In this document: positions 1 through 10,768 of the stretch, in pieces | How the letters are laid out: each line of letters opens with the position of its first letter | Position numbering within the stretch: the first letter of the stretch is position 1 | From: Nemophila menziesii | Lineage: Eukaryota; Streptophyta; Magnoliopsida; Boraginales; Hydrophyllaceae | Reading direction: 5' to 3' | DNA: 64,000 bases | Assembly (NCBI GenBank): GCA_029959085.1 | Contig: JARWIR010000051.1 | Location: 2,976,001-3,040,000 of the forward strand | Notes under the pieces: generated by a model | Seen by the model: only the letters and a program-made list of their open reading frames with translations | What the model was told of the DNA's origin: nothing | Databases searched by the model: none | Program-made: the position numbers and the translations under genes

Positions 1-439
1 CTAACCGACTCGTTTCAACTCGGATTGACCTAATTCTAGTTGATAAAATTCAGTAACTCAATGGGGCACGTTTTCTCTTCACAAGTCAGTGGCTAAATCT
101 TCTCATATGTGGCTCGAAATCAGCAATCTTTGGCAACTTTCCAGATTTGCATCTCTAAAATATCGATTTATTTGGGATTTGTCTTCATGCTTTGACTCCA
201 TATCACGATCTTTGACTTTATTCTCGAATTACCCTCCTTTCTAATATTCAAAACCTACAAACTTTTCACTAAAATACACAATATTACGCGCAAAAGTTTA
301 ATAAATCAAAAATGTTAGGAATAAAAGAGGAAAATCAGATTATTGCATATATAGTCCAAAAGTCTATCAAAATAAACGAATAAACACCAAAAATGATGTC
401 TCCCAAGGGCATAAAATTAGAACATTTAGGGAGACATCA
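1..439 (-). repeat. Athila-type LTR, 3' LTR cut by window edge
   Basis: Read on the minus strand, an LTR begins at 439 with TGATGTCTCCC and runs off the window edge. It is preceded by a polypurine tract (GAGTTGGGGGTC, plus positions 440-451), the normal layout of a 3' LTR. The same sequence, in the same order but on the plus strand, forms the solo LTR at 19162-20742, so both belong to one family. Only the first 439 bases are visible. Confidence 0.8.
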
Positions 440-2105
440 AGACCCCCAACTCAAACCTTTGTCGTCCCGACAAAGTAAAATTAAAATAAAGGGGAGAAAG
501 TCATTGCAAGAGAATATAGAAGCTAGCAAATAAACCTAAAGCAATTCTTAAAATAAATCTCATATAGTAAAAACTCTAGAAACTAGCATACACATACACC
601 TATCATGCAAAATCAAACACAAATAATCTCAATCATAAAATTAAAGTAGCAATGCTTGAAGGTTACACTTGTACTTATCTCTGTATGATGGCTATAGGGT
701 GTTCCTCAATCCTAACTCGCTTTGATCGCTCCACTTAGTATATTCCCTATTAACAGAATCATAAATTCACTATGCACTTAGGAATCACGAGGACTTTATG
801 GTTTTAGCGTAGGCCTAGGGACGGTGTGGAATGTATATTTGGTAAAGTTGAAGTGAGCTTTTGGCTCTCTCCTCACTTACCATCAACAACTGTCCACGAG
901 CTTGAGTTTACACTCATATAATGTTCTCACTCGACCCATTTGACGCGCTAATTTTGTGTCCCCATGTCAACCCAATGTATACTAAGATGATTTCTAAAAA
1001 TATTCCACTTTTCCGGTTTGTTTTATTCTTTCTTTGTATTTTCTTTTTCATTTCTTTTCTTCTTCTTTTTTTTTCTTTTTTTTTGTACAAGATACCCATG
1101 ACCCTTATTTTGATATGAAAGGTCATGTCTCTTATAAAAAAAAAAAATCGAATCCCGGCAAAGGGTTACAAATAATAATATCATCTAACTTTTTGTGCCT
1201 CAATACAAACATATCATTTCCCACCCAATGAAATTTCCCAAATGTGGACCCTCCACCCCAAACTCAAGCTCGAGACAAGTCTCAGGATCGTAATTCAAGT
1301 GCGGGTCATTTGGTCATGCCTAATAATCTAAAGGATAGTGGGCTTATATAGTGGTGACAAAAGAAAAGGCTTAAGGCTCAAAATTTGGCTAAGACGGATA
1401 AAATTATTATAAGGGATAGCAAACTAAAAGGCTACAAATGGCTATCAAAGAACTGCCCCCATCATTTTCCTAAGTATATATCTCGTCTTTAGTTCATATC
1501 TAAGTGGGTTCTCTACTAATTAGGATTTCATGTTCTACACACCAAACATATTCCTTAAGTACAAGCTTACTTCATTGCATTGTTCATTCATTTTTCCTAT
1601 CAATTACTTATGTTCGCATGCAATTCTAAGTGTGTTTTATACTATTTCCTAAAGTCCACTATTTACTATCATATATTTACTAAAAGTATGCTTAAAGGGT
1701 CATTTAAAATCTTCTACAGTCAATCGCAACTCCGAAATTATTTTATTGAAAGCAAATAAAACATATAACACATAAAAACTGGGATGAGGCAACGAACCCC
1801 ACCCCAAAGTAAAAAATGAGTCGCGTCCCCACGACTCAAAAAAGACTCAACGCAATAAAATAAACTAAACTGAACTAAAACGCGGAAGGGATAGAAAACG
1901 TATCTCAACTAGCGTGTGGCTGGTCATCGGTGTTGCGTCCATGAACTTTATCCTTCGTAAGTAGACCATAGGTGGCATGTTAAATGGTGCTCACCCCCAT
2001 TAGCATGTTTCGGATAAGTTCCAACTCTTTTGTAACGTTCCCTAAAGTAGCAATCATCTTCACTTGGTTCTATTCCAACACCGTGACTTTCGCTTCCAAC
2101 TCGTT
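440..2105 (-). mobile_element. Truncated 3' internal region of an Athila-like retrotransposon
   Basis: This stretch follows the polypurine tract of the LTR at 1-439. It resembles, block by block, the 3' internal non-coding region of the complete element at about 6190-7850: the same start after the tract, the same gene-poor sequence and the same run of short A-rich and C-rich patches near 1740-1860 and 7560-7690. No open frame is convincing. The short frames around 914-1231 lie in a T-rich tract on one strand and an A-rich tract on the other and are not genes. The element stops near 2105, where duplicated host sequence begins. No gag or pol remains, so this is a deletion remnant. Confidence 0.65.
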
Positions 2106-2790
2106 ATCGGTATGCATTTTTTTATTTTGAACAAAGGAGTATGAAAAATGACAATACTTTTCAAGACAAAACAAAGATTGATGGCCACATAGTGGTTGTA
2201 AATCTATTTTAGCTCTAACGTAACTCTATGAACATAAAGATTATGAAGCTATTATAGAGATTCCGAAAAACAAAATTAACGATCCATTGAGACGATGAGG
2301 TCACTTACCAATTTCCTTTACTTTCCTTAAAAATTTCACTTCAGAGATGATTGAAAATCAGAATGAAGCACCAACCGATACACTTGAAAAACATGAAACC
2401 AACCGACCCACTTGAACTTCCCATTAAAGACACCATATTTTTTGAAGTAAAGTTAAATTTAGGCCTCAAATTTGATAATGAGCGCGGGGAACTAAAGTAG
2501 CAACTGAAAATTCAACAGGGTAAGTAGCAACATGCATATCAATGATGGGAGATGATGTATTATTAATCAACATCCTTATCATGTGATCAAATCCATACAA
2601 CGGTCAAAATTTGCATATCTAGTTTTGAGCATAATGTAAGCCGATTGGTGCACCCTATAAAGATAAAGATTCAGAACTCATAAATAATGAAATATCAAAT
2701 ATTATATTATTTAAGGTTTATAGGCATCTGGATGTAAAAAAAGACCCACGTGGCTTAAATCAAAATTTGTTTTTGGTCCCCTTAATTAAT
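2106..2790 (-). pseudogene. CCCH zinc-finger-like gene fragment, duplicate copy A
   Basis: This segment aligns over most of its length with 18120-18740, its better preserved partner. At its upper end, read on the minus strand, it still encodes the residues GPKTNFDLSHVGL, also present in copy B directly after a degenerate CCCH finger. The finger itself is missing here because the similarity stops near 2790. The rest looks like intron or untranslated sequence with no sustained frame. It is taken as a decayed fragment of a host CCCH-type RNA-binding protein gene. The call depends on copy B; alone this segment would not be recognisable. Confidence 0.5.
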
Positions 2791-2931
2791 ATGTAATATG
2801 AACCCGAAAATAGCGTAAGATGAACTGGAGAACAAATTAATGAAGCAATAGATCCAAATTTTGTTACGTTTTTTGGGAAAACTTGGAGAATAATTTTTTT
2901 GAGTTTATTTTTTGTCTCCAAAATTCTGCTA

Positions 2932-3232
2932 CACTGCTCTTAAATACGGGCTTAATTAGAGACTACATTAAATTAGTCACTAATGATTAAAATATCGTTG
3001 CTAGTAACAGTCTACCGCGACGACAAAAATTAGTCGCGAATAGCAATGGTCAACAACGACTAGCGACGACTTGTATGTTAATTGTGACGACATCATTTAG
3101 TCGCGGATTACAAATGAGGTAGTTGACTACCTACATAGTTGGTGATACCACTAAGTCCAGAAAGATGTTTATCTAGCGACAGCCTACATGTAGTCGCTAA
3201 TGATTTGGTCGCTGAAGAAGCACGCTATAATA
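2932..3232. repeat. Remnant of a CACTA-type transposon end
   Basis: The stretch is full of TAGTCGC/GCGACTA motifs, the same subterminal words seen in the CACTA element at 26571-37237. Read on the minus strand from about 3231, it starts CTATTATAGCGTGCTTC and continues with GCGACC and GCGACTAC words, which parallels the first 40 bases of the complete element. It is therefore probably the terminus of a related, mostly deleted or non-autonomous CACTA element. The sequence at 2932 (CACTGCTCTT) could be its other end, but the two termini are not good inverted repeats, so the left boundary is a guess. Confidence 0.45.
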
Positions 3233-3319
3233 GTTACTGGTTGCCTCTGAGTAAATCTTGTCTACAACTTTCTTAGCTAAAGCCTCTAGTTCATTATCAA
3301 TTTGAGGAAGATGTATCAA

Positions 3320-3320
<1 letters not shown>
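3233..3320 (-). pseudogene. MED15-like KIX-domain fragment
   Basis: On the minus strand this short piece reads HLPQIDNELEALAKK followed by VVDKIYSEATSNY. In pattern this is the second half of the KIX domain of plant Mediator subunit 15: a HLP start, a helix with E-L-A/K, then F/V-E/D-x-K-I-Y-x-x-ATS. The same DNA, more damaged, occurs at 41908-41995. The upstream boundary is a (TA)n run and the downstream boundary is the CACTA remnant, so this is an isolated exon fragment. In MED15 this domain binds transcription activators; no function is expected from the relic. Confidence 0.6.

Positions 3321-3321
<1 letters not shown>

Positions 3322-3375
<54 letters not shown>
3322..3375. repeat. (TA)n microsatellite
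   Basis: An uninterrupted run of about 27 TA units. It abuts the KIX-like fragment and probably eroded its upstream edge. Confidence 0.95.
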
Positions 3376-3378
<3 letters not shown>

Positions 3379-4520
3379 GAGTTGAGATGAGAAAGTTATA
3401 TCAATTTTGTCATCGTGATTTGTAAACATTGGTAAAACAAGTTGTGCCATTTTTAAGCCACTAAAGTGAGAAAATTAGGTCCAAAACATTTGTGGACCAA
3501 GTAATTTCATTAGTTATAAATTATTTCAAAAGGGGAGCTCATAAACGCCTAGAGAAGAATGGAAAAGGGTTTTAACCCAAATTTCACTATTCTTCACCAT
3601 TTTACAACTGAATCATTCGTTATTTTAGGTTAATTTGAGTCCATTGGATCTTCTGAACATGATTCTATCATTTGTTTTACTGTGTTTTCATTTCTTAAGT
3701 ATGAGCTAATTACTTTTTTCTAGAAACTTGCAATAGTTATGAACCCTAATTGATTATTATGTATGTTTTGGATATTTGGGATAGTATTATATTGAAATGA
3801 ATTAATTTTTTTTATTTCATTGTTTTATATATTTATGCTTGTTGTCTATCCATGTCTTGAACACAAGTAGTTTGTTTGAGATTTTTTGCTGCATCTTAAG
3901 TCGAGGGTTGATTTTTGGAAATAGTATATAAACGCCTAGTGCGAGGCCATGAACATGATGGGTCTTCTCCGCTAGGTAATCAATAGGGTTAGAGTTAAAT
4001 TCATTGGATAGCCTGCTGGTGTGTAATATTAAGCTATAAGTCTACTCTGATGGGAGTTAGAGTGCTATTGAATACCGACTAATGAGTATCACTCTATTCA
4101 TTCGCCCTTATACCAATAACAAGATAATAATTGATTAAAAATATTAATCAAAAATTATCTTTCATATTTACTACTCTTTTTAGTATTTTATTTATTTTCA
4201 CCTTAGTTAATAATTTATTTATTGCAATGTAGTTTCTTAACTTAAATCCCGATCAGAAGTACTTATATTATTATAATTATCTTTACAGCTCTATATTATA
4301 TTACATTCGAGACACAATTAAATACAAACTTGGTAGTATTTGAGGAGATAACCTTAAACTTATCAGATTGTTACTTGACGAGCACCGTACTCTTGCACGG
4401 AGTCACAATTCCTTTGGTAGAAAATTATTACCACACCTGTAACCACAACAAGTAAATGGCGCCGTTACCAGAGACTACAAAATTGTAATCTATGTGTTTT
4501 AGTTTATATTTTCTAGGTAG
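3376..4520 (+). mobile_element. Truncated gypsy-type element: LTR plus primer-binding site
   Basis: The right part of an LTR ends at 4450 in CCACAACA. Six bases later comes TGGCGCCGTTACCAGAGA (4457-4474), a primer-binding site of the tRNA-Asp type used by Athila and Tat gypsy elements. The LTR body (about 3530-4450) has no coding frame, and its start could not be fixed. Only about 70 bases of leader remain before host-like sequence resumes at 4521, where the sequence becomes alignable with 26390 onward. The element has therefore lost everything downstream of its leader. Confidence 0.6.
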
Positions 4521-4708
4521 GAATTGTCATAGATTTTTCTTCCTCACCTAAATATTAGTTCTTTGAGGCGTAAAATTAAAAAAAATTAAAATCTCTCCAA
4601 CCTAAACTTAATCCAATTATATTTTACCGGTCGTTTAACTTTTAACACTCCTCGCCCACACAGTCACTCACACGTCCGTTGGAAGAAAAATTATGAATTC
4701 GTACTTGT
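4521..4708. other. Duplicated host spacer, copy A
   Basis: This aligns with 26390-26570, sharing the block from GAATTGTCATAGATTTTTC to the CACTC-rich stretch just before each transposon. It contains no frame. In copy A an Athila element interrupts the sequence at 4709; in copy B a CACTA element interrupts it 30-odd bases further along. It continues at 14330 and 37241 respectively. Confidence 0.7.
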
Positions 4709-6189
4709 TGGTGGGGGAAAGAGTGTGATAAAAATAATACTAAAATAAATAAAAATAAACGTTCCATGTTACTCACTACAAGGACCACAGGTCGTAGGCA
4801 AGTTTTAATGATAAGTTCATATTCGTTCTCAGGGACTTAGTTAGTTATATGAATGGATTACAAGAAAGCATAGTAAGATTAAAATCAATGAATTAAAGAC
4901 AAGAAAAGTAAATAAGAATGATTGAGGAAATATGATTAATTAAACTAAAGACCATAAAATAAAAGATGTAAGAATATGATGAGAAATATAGCTTTGGTTT
5001 GCTTGTATGCACTTATCCTTCTATTTATTCTACTAGTTAATAAGGGGGATTAAAGCTCTTAAGGTATGTGGCCAAGATTCTATATTCCTCCAAACCCCCT
5101 TCCAGGTGGACTTAGGTGGCGACCTAACAATTACCATGGGACATGTGTAAGGGGACCCTGCGCAATGATATGTAGTTAAATCTCAAACCCTAATGACAAT
5201 CTCGTTAGGCAGGCCCTTCCGGATCATTACGACAACTAGACGTTTATGTGGTGTTTCAACAATTAGACACCCCTTCCGTGTAACCATCCAACTGCTATCA
5301 ATGGGGTAGTCTATACTCGTGCACTAGCAAGAACTACGGTCAATAAATCAAAGTAGGTAAAAAAATATAAAGGTTAAGATCTTGAATCAATCAAAAAAGG
5401 TTTTTCCTAAACAAACTTAGATAGAATAAAATAGAATTCAAGATTATACATATGCAAAACCCAAGCTATAGGAAATTTAGTTTATGCTAATAAGAATAAA
5501 ACTGAAGTAAAGATACATACTGTAAGCTTGATTCTCTTGAATGATTTCTTAAAACTAAGGACTAATAATTGAGAAAGTACATGTTTACAATGATAAGAGA
5601 GTGTATTTATAGGTGTTAAGAAGACCCTAGGTCGAAATCTTGAGTGGAAGGCGAGTAACTGGAATCTTTTTCCAATTCAAATTCATTTCCCAAAATATTG
5701 GAAAGGATAAACACTTCTCACTGTTTTTTATCATATCTCCTTCGTTAGTGGTCCGATTTTTTCCTACTTTATATTGAAACGACTGCAGCAAGAAGATCTA
5801 TCTTTATTCTTCTGAATGCTCATACAAATTCCCAGCCTATTTGAAGTTATCCTAACTTTAATGGATGTAGCTGCAAGATTTCAGATTTACTTGGTATCTT
5901 TTCCTATTCTATTTTATCTCTACTTCCTTTTATCTCTTGATTCCTTTCGTATCTTCTTTCCTTATCTCCTTAGAATTTAATGTGCATATAATTATATTTC
6001 ATAAACCTTAATAGCTTCACATTAACACACAAATTAAACCACATATGCACTAAAAGTAATAAATCATCAAATCAAGAGAAGAAATAAGAAATTATCAAAA
6101 TATGAATAAAAATCATAATCAATTAATCATATACACCTAAAATGATGTCTCCTACCTAGATTATTATATCACAGATAGGTAGATATTAA
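4709..6189 (-). repeat. 3' LTR of the Athila-like element
   Basis: Alignable with 12865-14329 from its lower end (TGGTGGGGGAAAGAG here, TGATGGGGCAAAGAG there) through a shared middle region. On the minus strand it follows the polypurine tract GAGTTGGGGGTC. At its starting end it retains a GGAGACATCATTTTAG-like piece that the 5' LTR lacks. Confidence 0.8.
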
Positions 6190-8190
6190 GACCCCCAACT
6201 CAAAGTTGTATCGTCTCGATACAATAAAGATACGAACAAAGGGAAGTCTGTAAATAAACACCTAAGTCAATTTAGCACAAAGGGAAGAAGATATCATAAT
6301 ATATAAAATAAACTCAAAGCAACTACACGGAAAATCTCACGTAATAATATTTACAAACTTATTTAACTGTATACTTATCATATTCTCAACAATACAACTC
6401 TAATTCAAGATCATATTAGCTTTGCAATGCACGAACGAGAGGTTCTTCACTTAGCTTACCAAGGAGGCTATATATTGTTCATCGAACTTCACTAGTATCC
6501 AAAGATCCACCTAACTAATCTCTAACGGCTCAATTACTTCTAGATCACATAACAAAGAATCATAAGTTTTTTAAGGTTATAATGTTGGTTTAGGGACGGT
6601 ATAATTGTATATTTAGATAACTTAGAGTGAAATTTTGGCTCTCTCCTCACTAGCCATCAAAGAATTTCCCTACAGCTTGAGTTACTCTCATAAAATGTTC
6701 TCACTCAACCCAATGAACTGATGCACTAATTAGCATCCCCAATAACCTAAATATAAAGCATATATATCATCACATACAAATTCCACTTTGTCCAAATCAT
6801 ATATTCTTTTCATATTAATTTTTTTCTTTTGTAAAATAGCTACGACTCTCCTTTTTATGTGAGATGTCATGCTACTTTTTCACATATTTTTTCTTTTCAT
6901 AACTTTTTTCATTTACTTTTACCCCGGAAAAGTGTTACAATATAATGAACCTGTGAATCATCATCAATAATAAGAATAGAGCACAAATACATAAGCTCAA
7001 AAATCCCAACCCAATAATAATTCCCATAATGGTGGACCCACCATCCCAAACTCAAGCTCTAAAACGAATTTTATGCATCGATATTCGTGTGCGGGTCATA
7101 TCGAAAAGTCCTAAATCTAAAGGGATATGGATTATAATGGCTAAAGAAAAAGGCTTTAAAAAGGCTAGAAGGGGCTGAGAAGAATATACATAAAATAAAT
7201 GGACAACAAGCTAAAAGGCAACAAGGGGCTTATCAAAGAACCACCTTAATCACTTTCTAAACTATAAAATTTTGTCATTCTCTTACCTTTAGCACGTTCA
7301 TCAAATGGGTTTATCAACTAGCTCGGATCTCACGACCTACACACCACTCAAGGTTCCCTAATATGAAACATACTTCTATCGCACTGCTCACTAATCTTTT
7401 CTTTACTAACAATGTGGGATTCTTGTAAATACTCAAAGCATACAAAATAAAACAGCTCATAACATGTTACTTTCTATCATTAACTCACTAAGCTATGCTT
7501 TTAAGCTATTAAACACACTCTACATCTAAATCTCATGAATCTAAATTTTTTATTTCTTCCAAAAACAGTAAAAACACATAAAAATGGAGATAAGAGACAA
7601 CGAATCCCCACACCCCCAACTAAAAAATGAGGCATGTCCCCACGACTCAAAAAAGACTCAATTAATAGAAATTAAAAACAAGAAAATAAAGCATGTACAG
7701 AAATGGTAAGGAAGAAAGAGAACATACTCTCGAGGATATTACCTCACATTATCAACATCCAAGATATGAATTACTGGATCTTTCGCTAAATCGCACTTTA
7801 ATTGCTCAAGGAGTGTCATGATGTGCACCTGATTAGCTTTGATTTTTTGTCACATCATTGGCTACGAAATTTTGAGCTGTTTCCACTTTATTCAATCGCT
7901 CATCTACCTTTTCTCGCAAAATAAGATCCAATTCTTTTGATTCTTATTCTGGAGGTTTCTTAATTCATGCTCCTCTTAAAATTGTTTTGATCCAAGTTTT
8001 TTCGATATTATTGCTCATCTTATACATTAGTTTCTCTTCTTCACCCAGAATCATATCGCCTTTCGTACAAGACACGTGATTATAGTAGGATATTTCACAT
8101 TAAATAACAAAAGGAGAGAGACCTAAAATCGCATCACCTCCTCAAAGATCAACTGTGCCACATCTACTTCTTCCCCTTTTAAAACAAAAT
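6190..8190 (-). other. 3' non-coding internal region of the Athila-like element
   Basis: About 2 kb between the second ORF and the polypurine tract. No sustained frame was seen on either strand. Part of it (about 6400-7740) matches the truncated element at 440-2105. Long untranslated 3' internal regions are usual for Athila-group elements. Confidence 0.6.
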
Positions 8191-8990
8191 TCAAAAAGAT
8201 GGCGTTACATCTGAAGTTCGCATGTTTCCAAAGGCATTTGGTGTAAGAAAATTGTGCCAAACTCTTGTATCCGCTTGAATATATTTGTAAGGCCATGGTG
8301 CCTTCAATTTTCCCTTATGTGATTGCATTTTCGCTTCATCTAATACATGCTCAAAAAGTTTATTCCAATCGAAAGTCTTGATATTTTCCATCGCTTCTCT
8401 AAACTTACGTGGTCCAACCAATTTTTTGAACCAGAAGTGGTTTCTAATCTCTTCAACTGTAAAAGGAACTTACTTTCCTCTAATTGGAACACGAACTTCA
8501 ATATCTCGGCTAAAGATACTTAAATAGGACTCGAAAACTAACTCTTTGAACATCTCATTGTGAATGTAGACCAACCCAATCTATCCCTCATCTCTAGAGA
8601 TCTCTTGTAATCACCTTCTCCAACTTATTTTTCGAATACTCTCTAATGAGCAAAGGGAATGACCGGTAAGTGTTTCTTTGCGGAAACTAACAAGGCCTTT
8701 GAAGCTTCATTTATCTTTGGCATAGGAATCTCGATTTGTAGAGGTTGTGGTGTCTTCTCCATAAAAGTTGTAATCTTTTTGCTTTTTGAATTTACCATTG
8801 CATGTTTTCCTCTACTTTCTTTACCTGTTTTACCCTTTTTCTTCATACTAAAACTTGAATTTCTCTCAATCTTCTTCTTCTCAATAGAACCTAATACCTT
8901 ATTTTGATTCTTCTTCATTTCTCTAGCAGTAGATAATGTTTCTGTTCTTTTTGTCATCTCAATTAACCTCCAGCTCAAAGCTTTGAACAC
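8191..8990 (-). pseudogene. Athila-type ORF2, putative plant transposon protein, broken
   Basis: Reading from 8990 down, the frame begins with a lysine-rich segment (residues 1-115) with a proline-containing tail. It then passes through several stops with recognisable text (VYIHNEMFKEL-like and VPFTVEEIRNHFWF-like segments in shifted frames) and ends with a 76-residue open stretch containing WNKLFEHVLDEAK and YIQADTRVWHNFLTPNAF. The last motif resembles the ADLTPEAKVWYHF-type motif of the plant transposon protein family often found in Athila-group elements. At least two stops and frame changes lie between 8421 and 8643. The role of this family is unknown. It lies downstream of protease in the position where pol or an env-like ORF would be expected. 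Confidence 0.5.
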
Positions 8991-10279
8991 TCTTGAAATT
9001 TGTACCCCTTGATTTTAGGTTGAACAAGTGTTATTTGGGTTAGGAAAGGTTTAAGGATGATGTATCTCTATGTGGGTAGGATGAACTCTTTCTCGATTGG
9101 TATGAATCTAAGAGATTGTTGGATAAGATTTGCAAATTTTGGGTTTTAATTCTTGGATTCTAGCTATTTTGATATACTTTGGGTGGTTGAATCTTCTTTA
9201 TAATGATGTGAGGAAAGGTTTTGTATGTCAATTTATGGTTATTGGGTAGTGTTTTGATGTTTGGTGAAGGTTTGTTGAAGCTTTAATAGAGTTGAGAGAG
9301 CTTTGGGGAAGAAAGGGAGGCTTAAGGTTTAGAAATTTGTAACTATAACTAACCTTCTCTTCAAACCCTATTTATAACTTGATATGGTGGCGTCGTGCGG
9401 TGCACTGGATTAGACCTACGGTGTACCGCATGAAATTTCTGTTGGACCCCGTGCCACCGTCTTGAAGAAACGGTCTAGGTTAAGGGGTCACGGTAAGGAC
9501 CCCTGATCTTTCACACTGTTGTAACGGTTTTGGACTAGTTAGGTGCACCGGACATTTCATGCGGTATACCACATGAAGGTTCTGTTCGGGACCGTCGTCA
9601 TGGTCTGGTGCGAGTAACGATACGGTCAATTGCGCTGGACCATTTTTGCTGAACCGTGTCATGGTTTTCGTCAGGTGCGGTGTACCGCATGAAAACTCTG
9701 GTTTTCGCCAATTTTTCGCGTTTCTTCTCCCTAAATCGATTTCTTAAGTTCCTAAACATCAAAAACACTTATACCATTCTCACATACTGCAATATCTACT
9801 ATAAACAACTAATATAAACATACTTTAAAAATATAAAAAAATTGCGGGGTGTCTCTCATACAACACTTTTGTTTAACGTCTTTCAAAGTTAGACGCGTTA
9901 CCTCTATCAAGATTTCCGTATATAGCCTCACCATCAACGAGCAAGGCTATAAACGGATACTAATCTCTATTTAATGCTCTTTGGGCCTGATTTTTATCAC
10001 TTTAGCTGTAACAACTTCCGTGACTATGATTGGTCACATCCACGAATATTTATGACTTTGTGGCCTATCTTCTTGTTTACGGGCTTTCCATGCAACTTCA
10101 TGGCTGACCCCAAACTCACTCATTGGTCTAGTATCCACAAGATTTGCGTGGATTTCTTTCGGGACTCTATAATGTGAAAGAGTTTGGAAAATAGGAATTG
10201 TGGGATCCAACTTCCTTGGTTTATTACCCCAAACATAGAATGTCACGAATACGTTTTTAGCACGGACGGTAACTATTTC
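8991..10279 (-). other. Internal spacer with palindromic CGGTGTACCGC motifs
   Basis: A G/C-richer stretch with three spaced copies of a palindromic word: ACGGTGTACCGCATG near 9418, a degenerate copy CGGTATACCACATG near 9560, and GCGGTGTACCGCATG near 9678. Each is followed by a TTCTG or CTCTG word. No continuing protease or reverse transcriptase frame was found. Short frames at 9480-9662 and 9974-10246 lack recognisable domains. Confidence 0.45.
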
Positions 10280-10768
10280 CTATTGGAAGTTGATGATGCT
10301 TTGACTTGTGGCCAAGAACGGTCTTCCAAGTTTAATTAGAACATGCTTATCTGCATCATAATCAAGAATAACAAAGTCATATAGGATGTTGATATTACCT
10401 GTTTGGACATGAACGTCCTCCACTTCTCCCCATGTCTTTGTCACTGAGTTATCCGCAAATTGTAAGTTCACGGGAGATTTTTCCACTTTCTTGATTCCAA
10501 GCCTATGGAACACGAACTTAGGCATAAGATTCCCACTCAAACCCACATCACACATAGCTTTCACTTTGAGCATACCACTAATTTGAATAGGAAGATTAAA
10601 TCTTCTTGGATCTTTGAGTTTGAGTGGTAACTCCTTTTCAACATTTCTTGAGACTCTCTGAGTATGAGCCATAGTGTCTTTTCTGGCTTCTACACTCGCT
10701 TCTTTATCTTGAATAAATTGCTTAAAAACTTGTTGCGGTGTAAGCCATTTATTTGCAATCTCAAGCAT
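10280..10768 (-). pseudogene. Athila/gypsy aspartic protease domain fragment
   Basis: An open frame of 162 residues, probably part of the original gag-pro polyprotein. It holds the retropepsin-type block typical of plant Athila/Tat elements: CDVGLSGNLMPKFVFHRLG, then LQFADNSVTKTWGEVEDV, then a region ending in LIKLGRPFLATSQSIINF. The catalytic D is in CDVG, where the family normally has a D-L/T-G-A-S pattern; here the A is replaced by L. The upstream part (KELPLKLKDPRRFNLP) is the linker normally found before this protease. It is isolated from gag by stops, so it cannot be made as a polyprotein. Its ordinary role would be processing Gag in the particle. Confidence 0.75.

Noticed and set aside
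914..1231. Overlapping 65-70-codon frames
   Set aside because: Caused by a T-rich tract on one strand and an A-rich tract on the other; no start context or domain.
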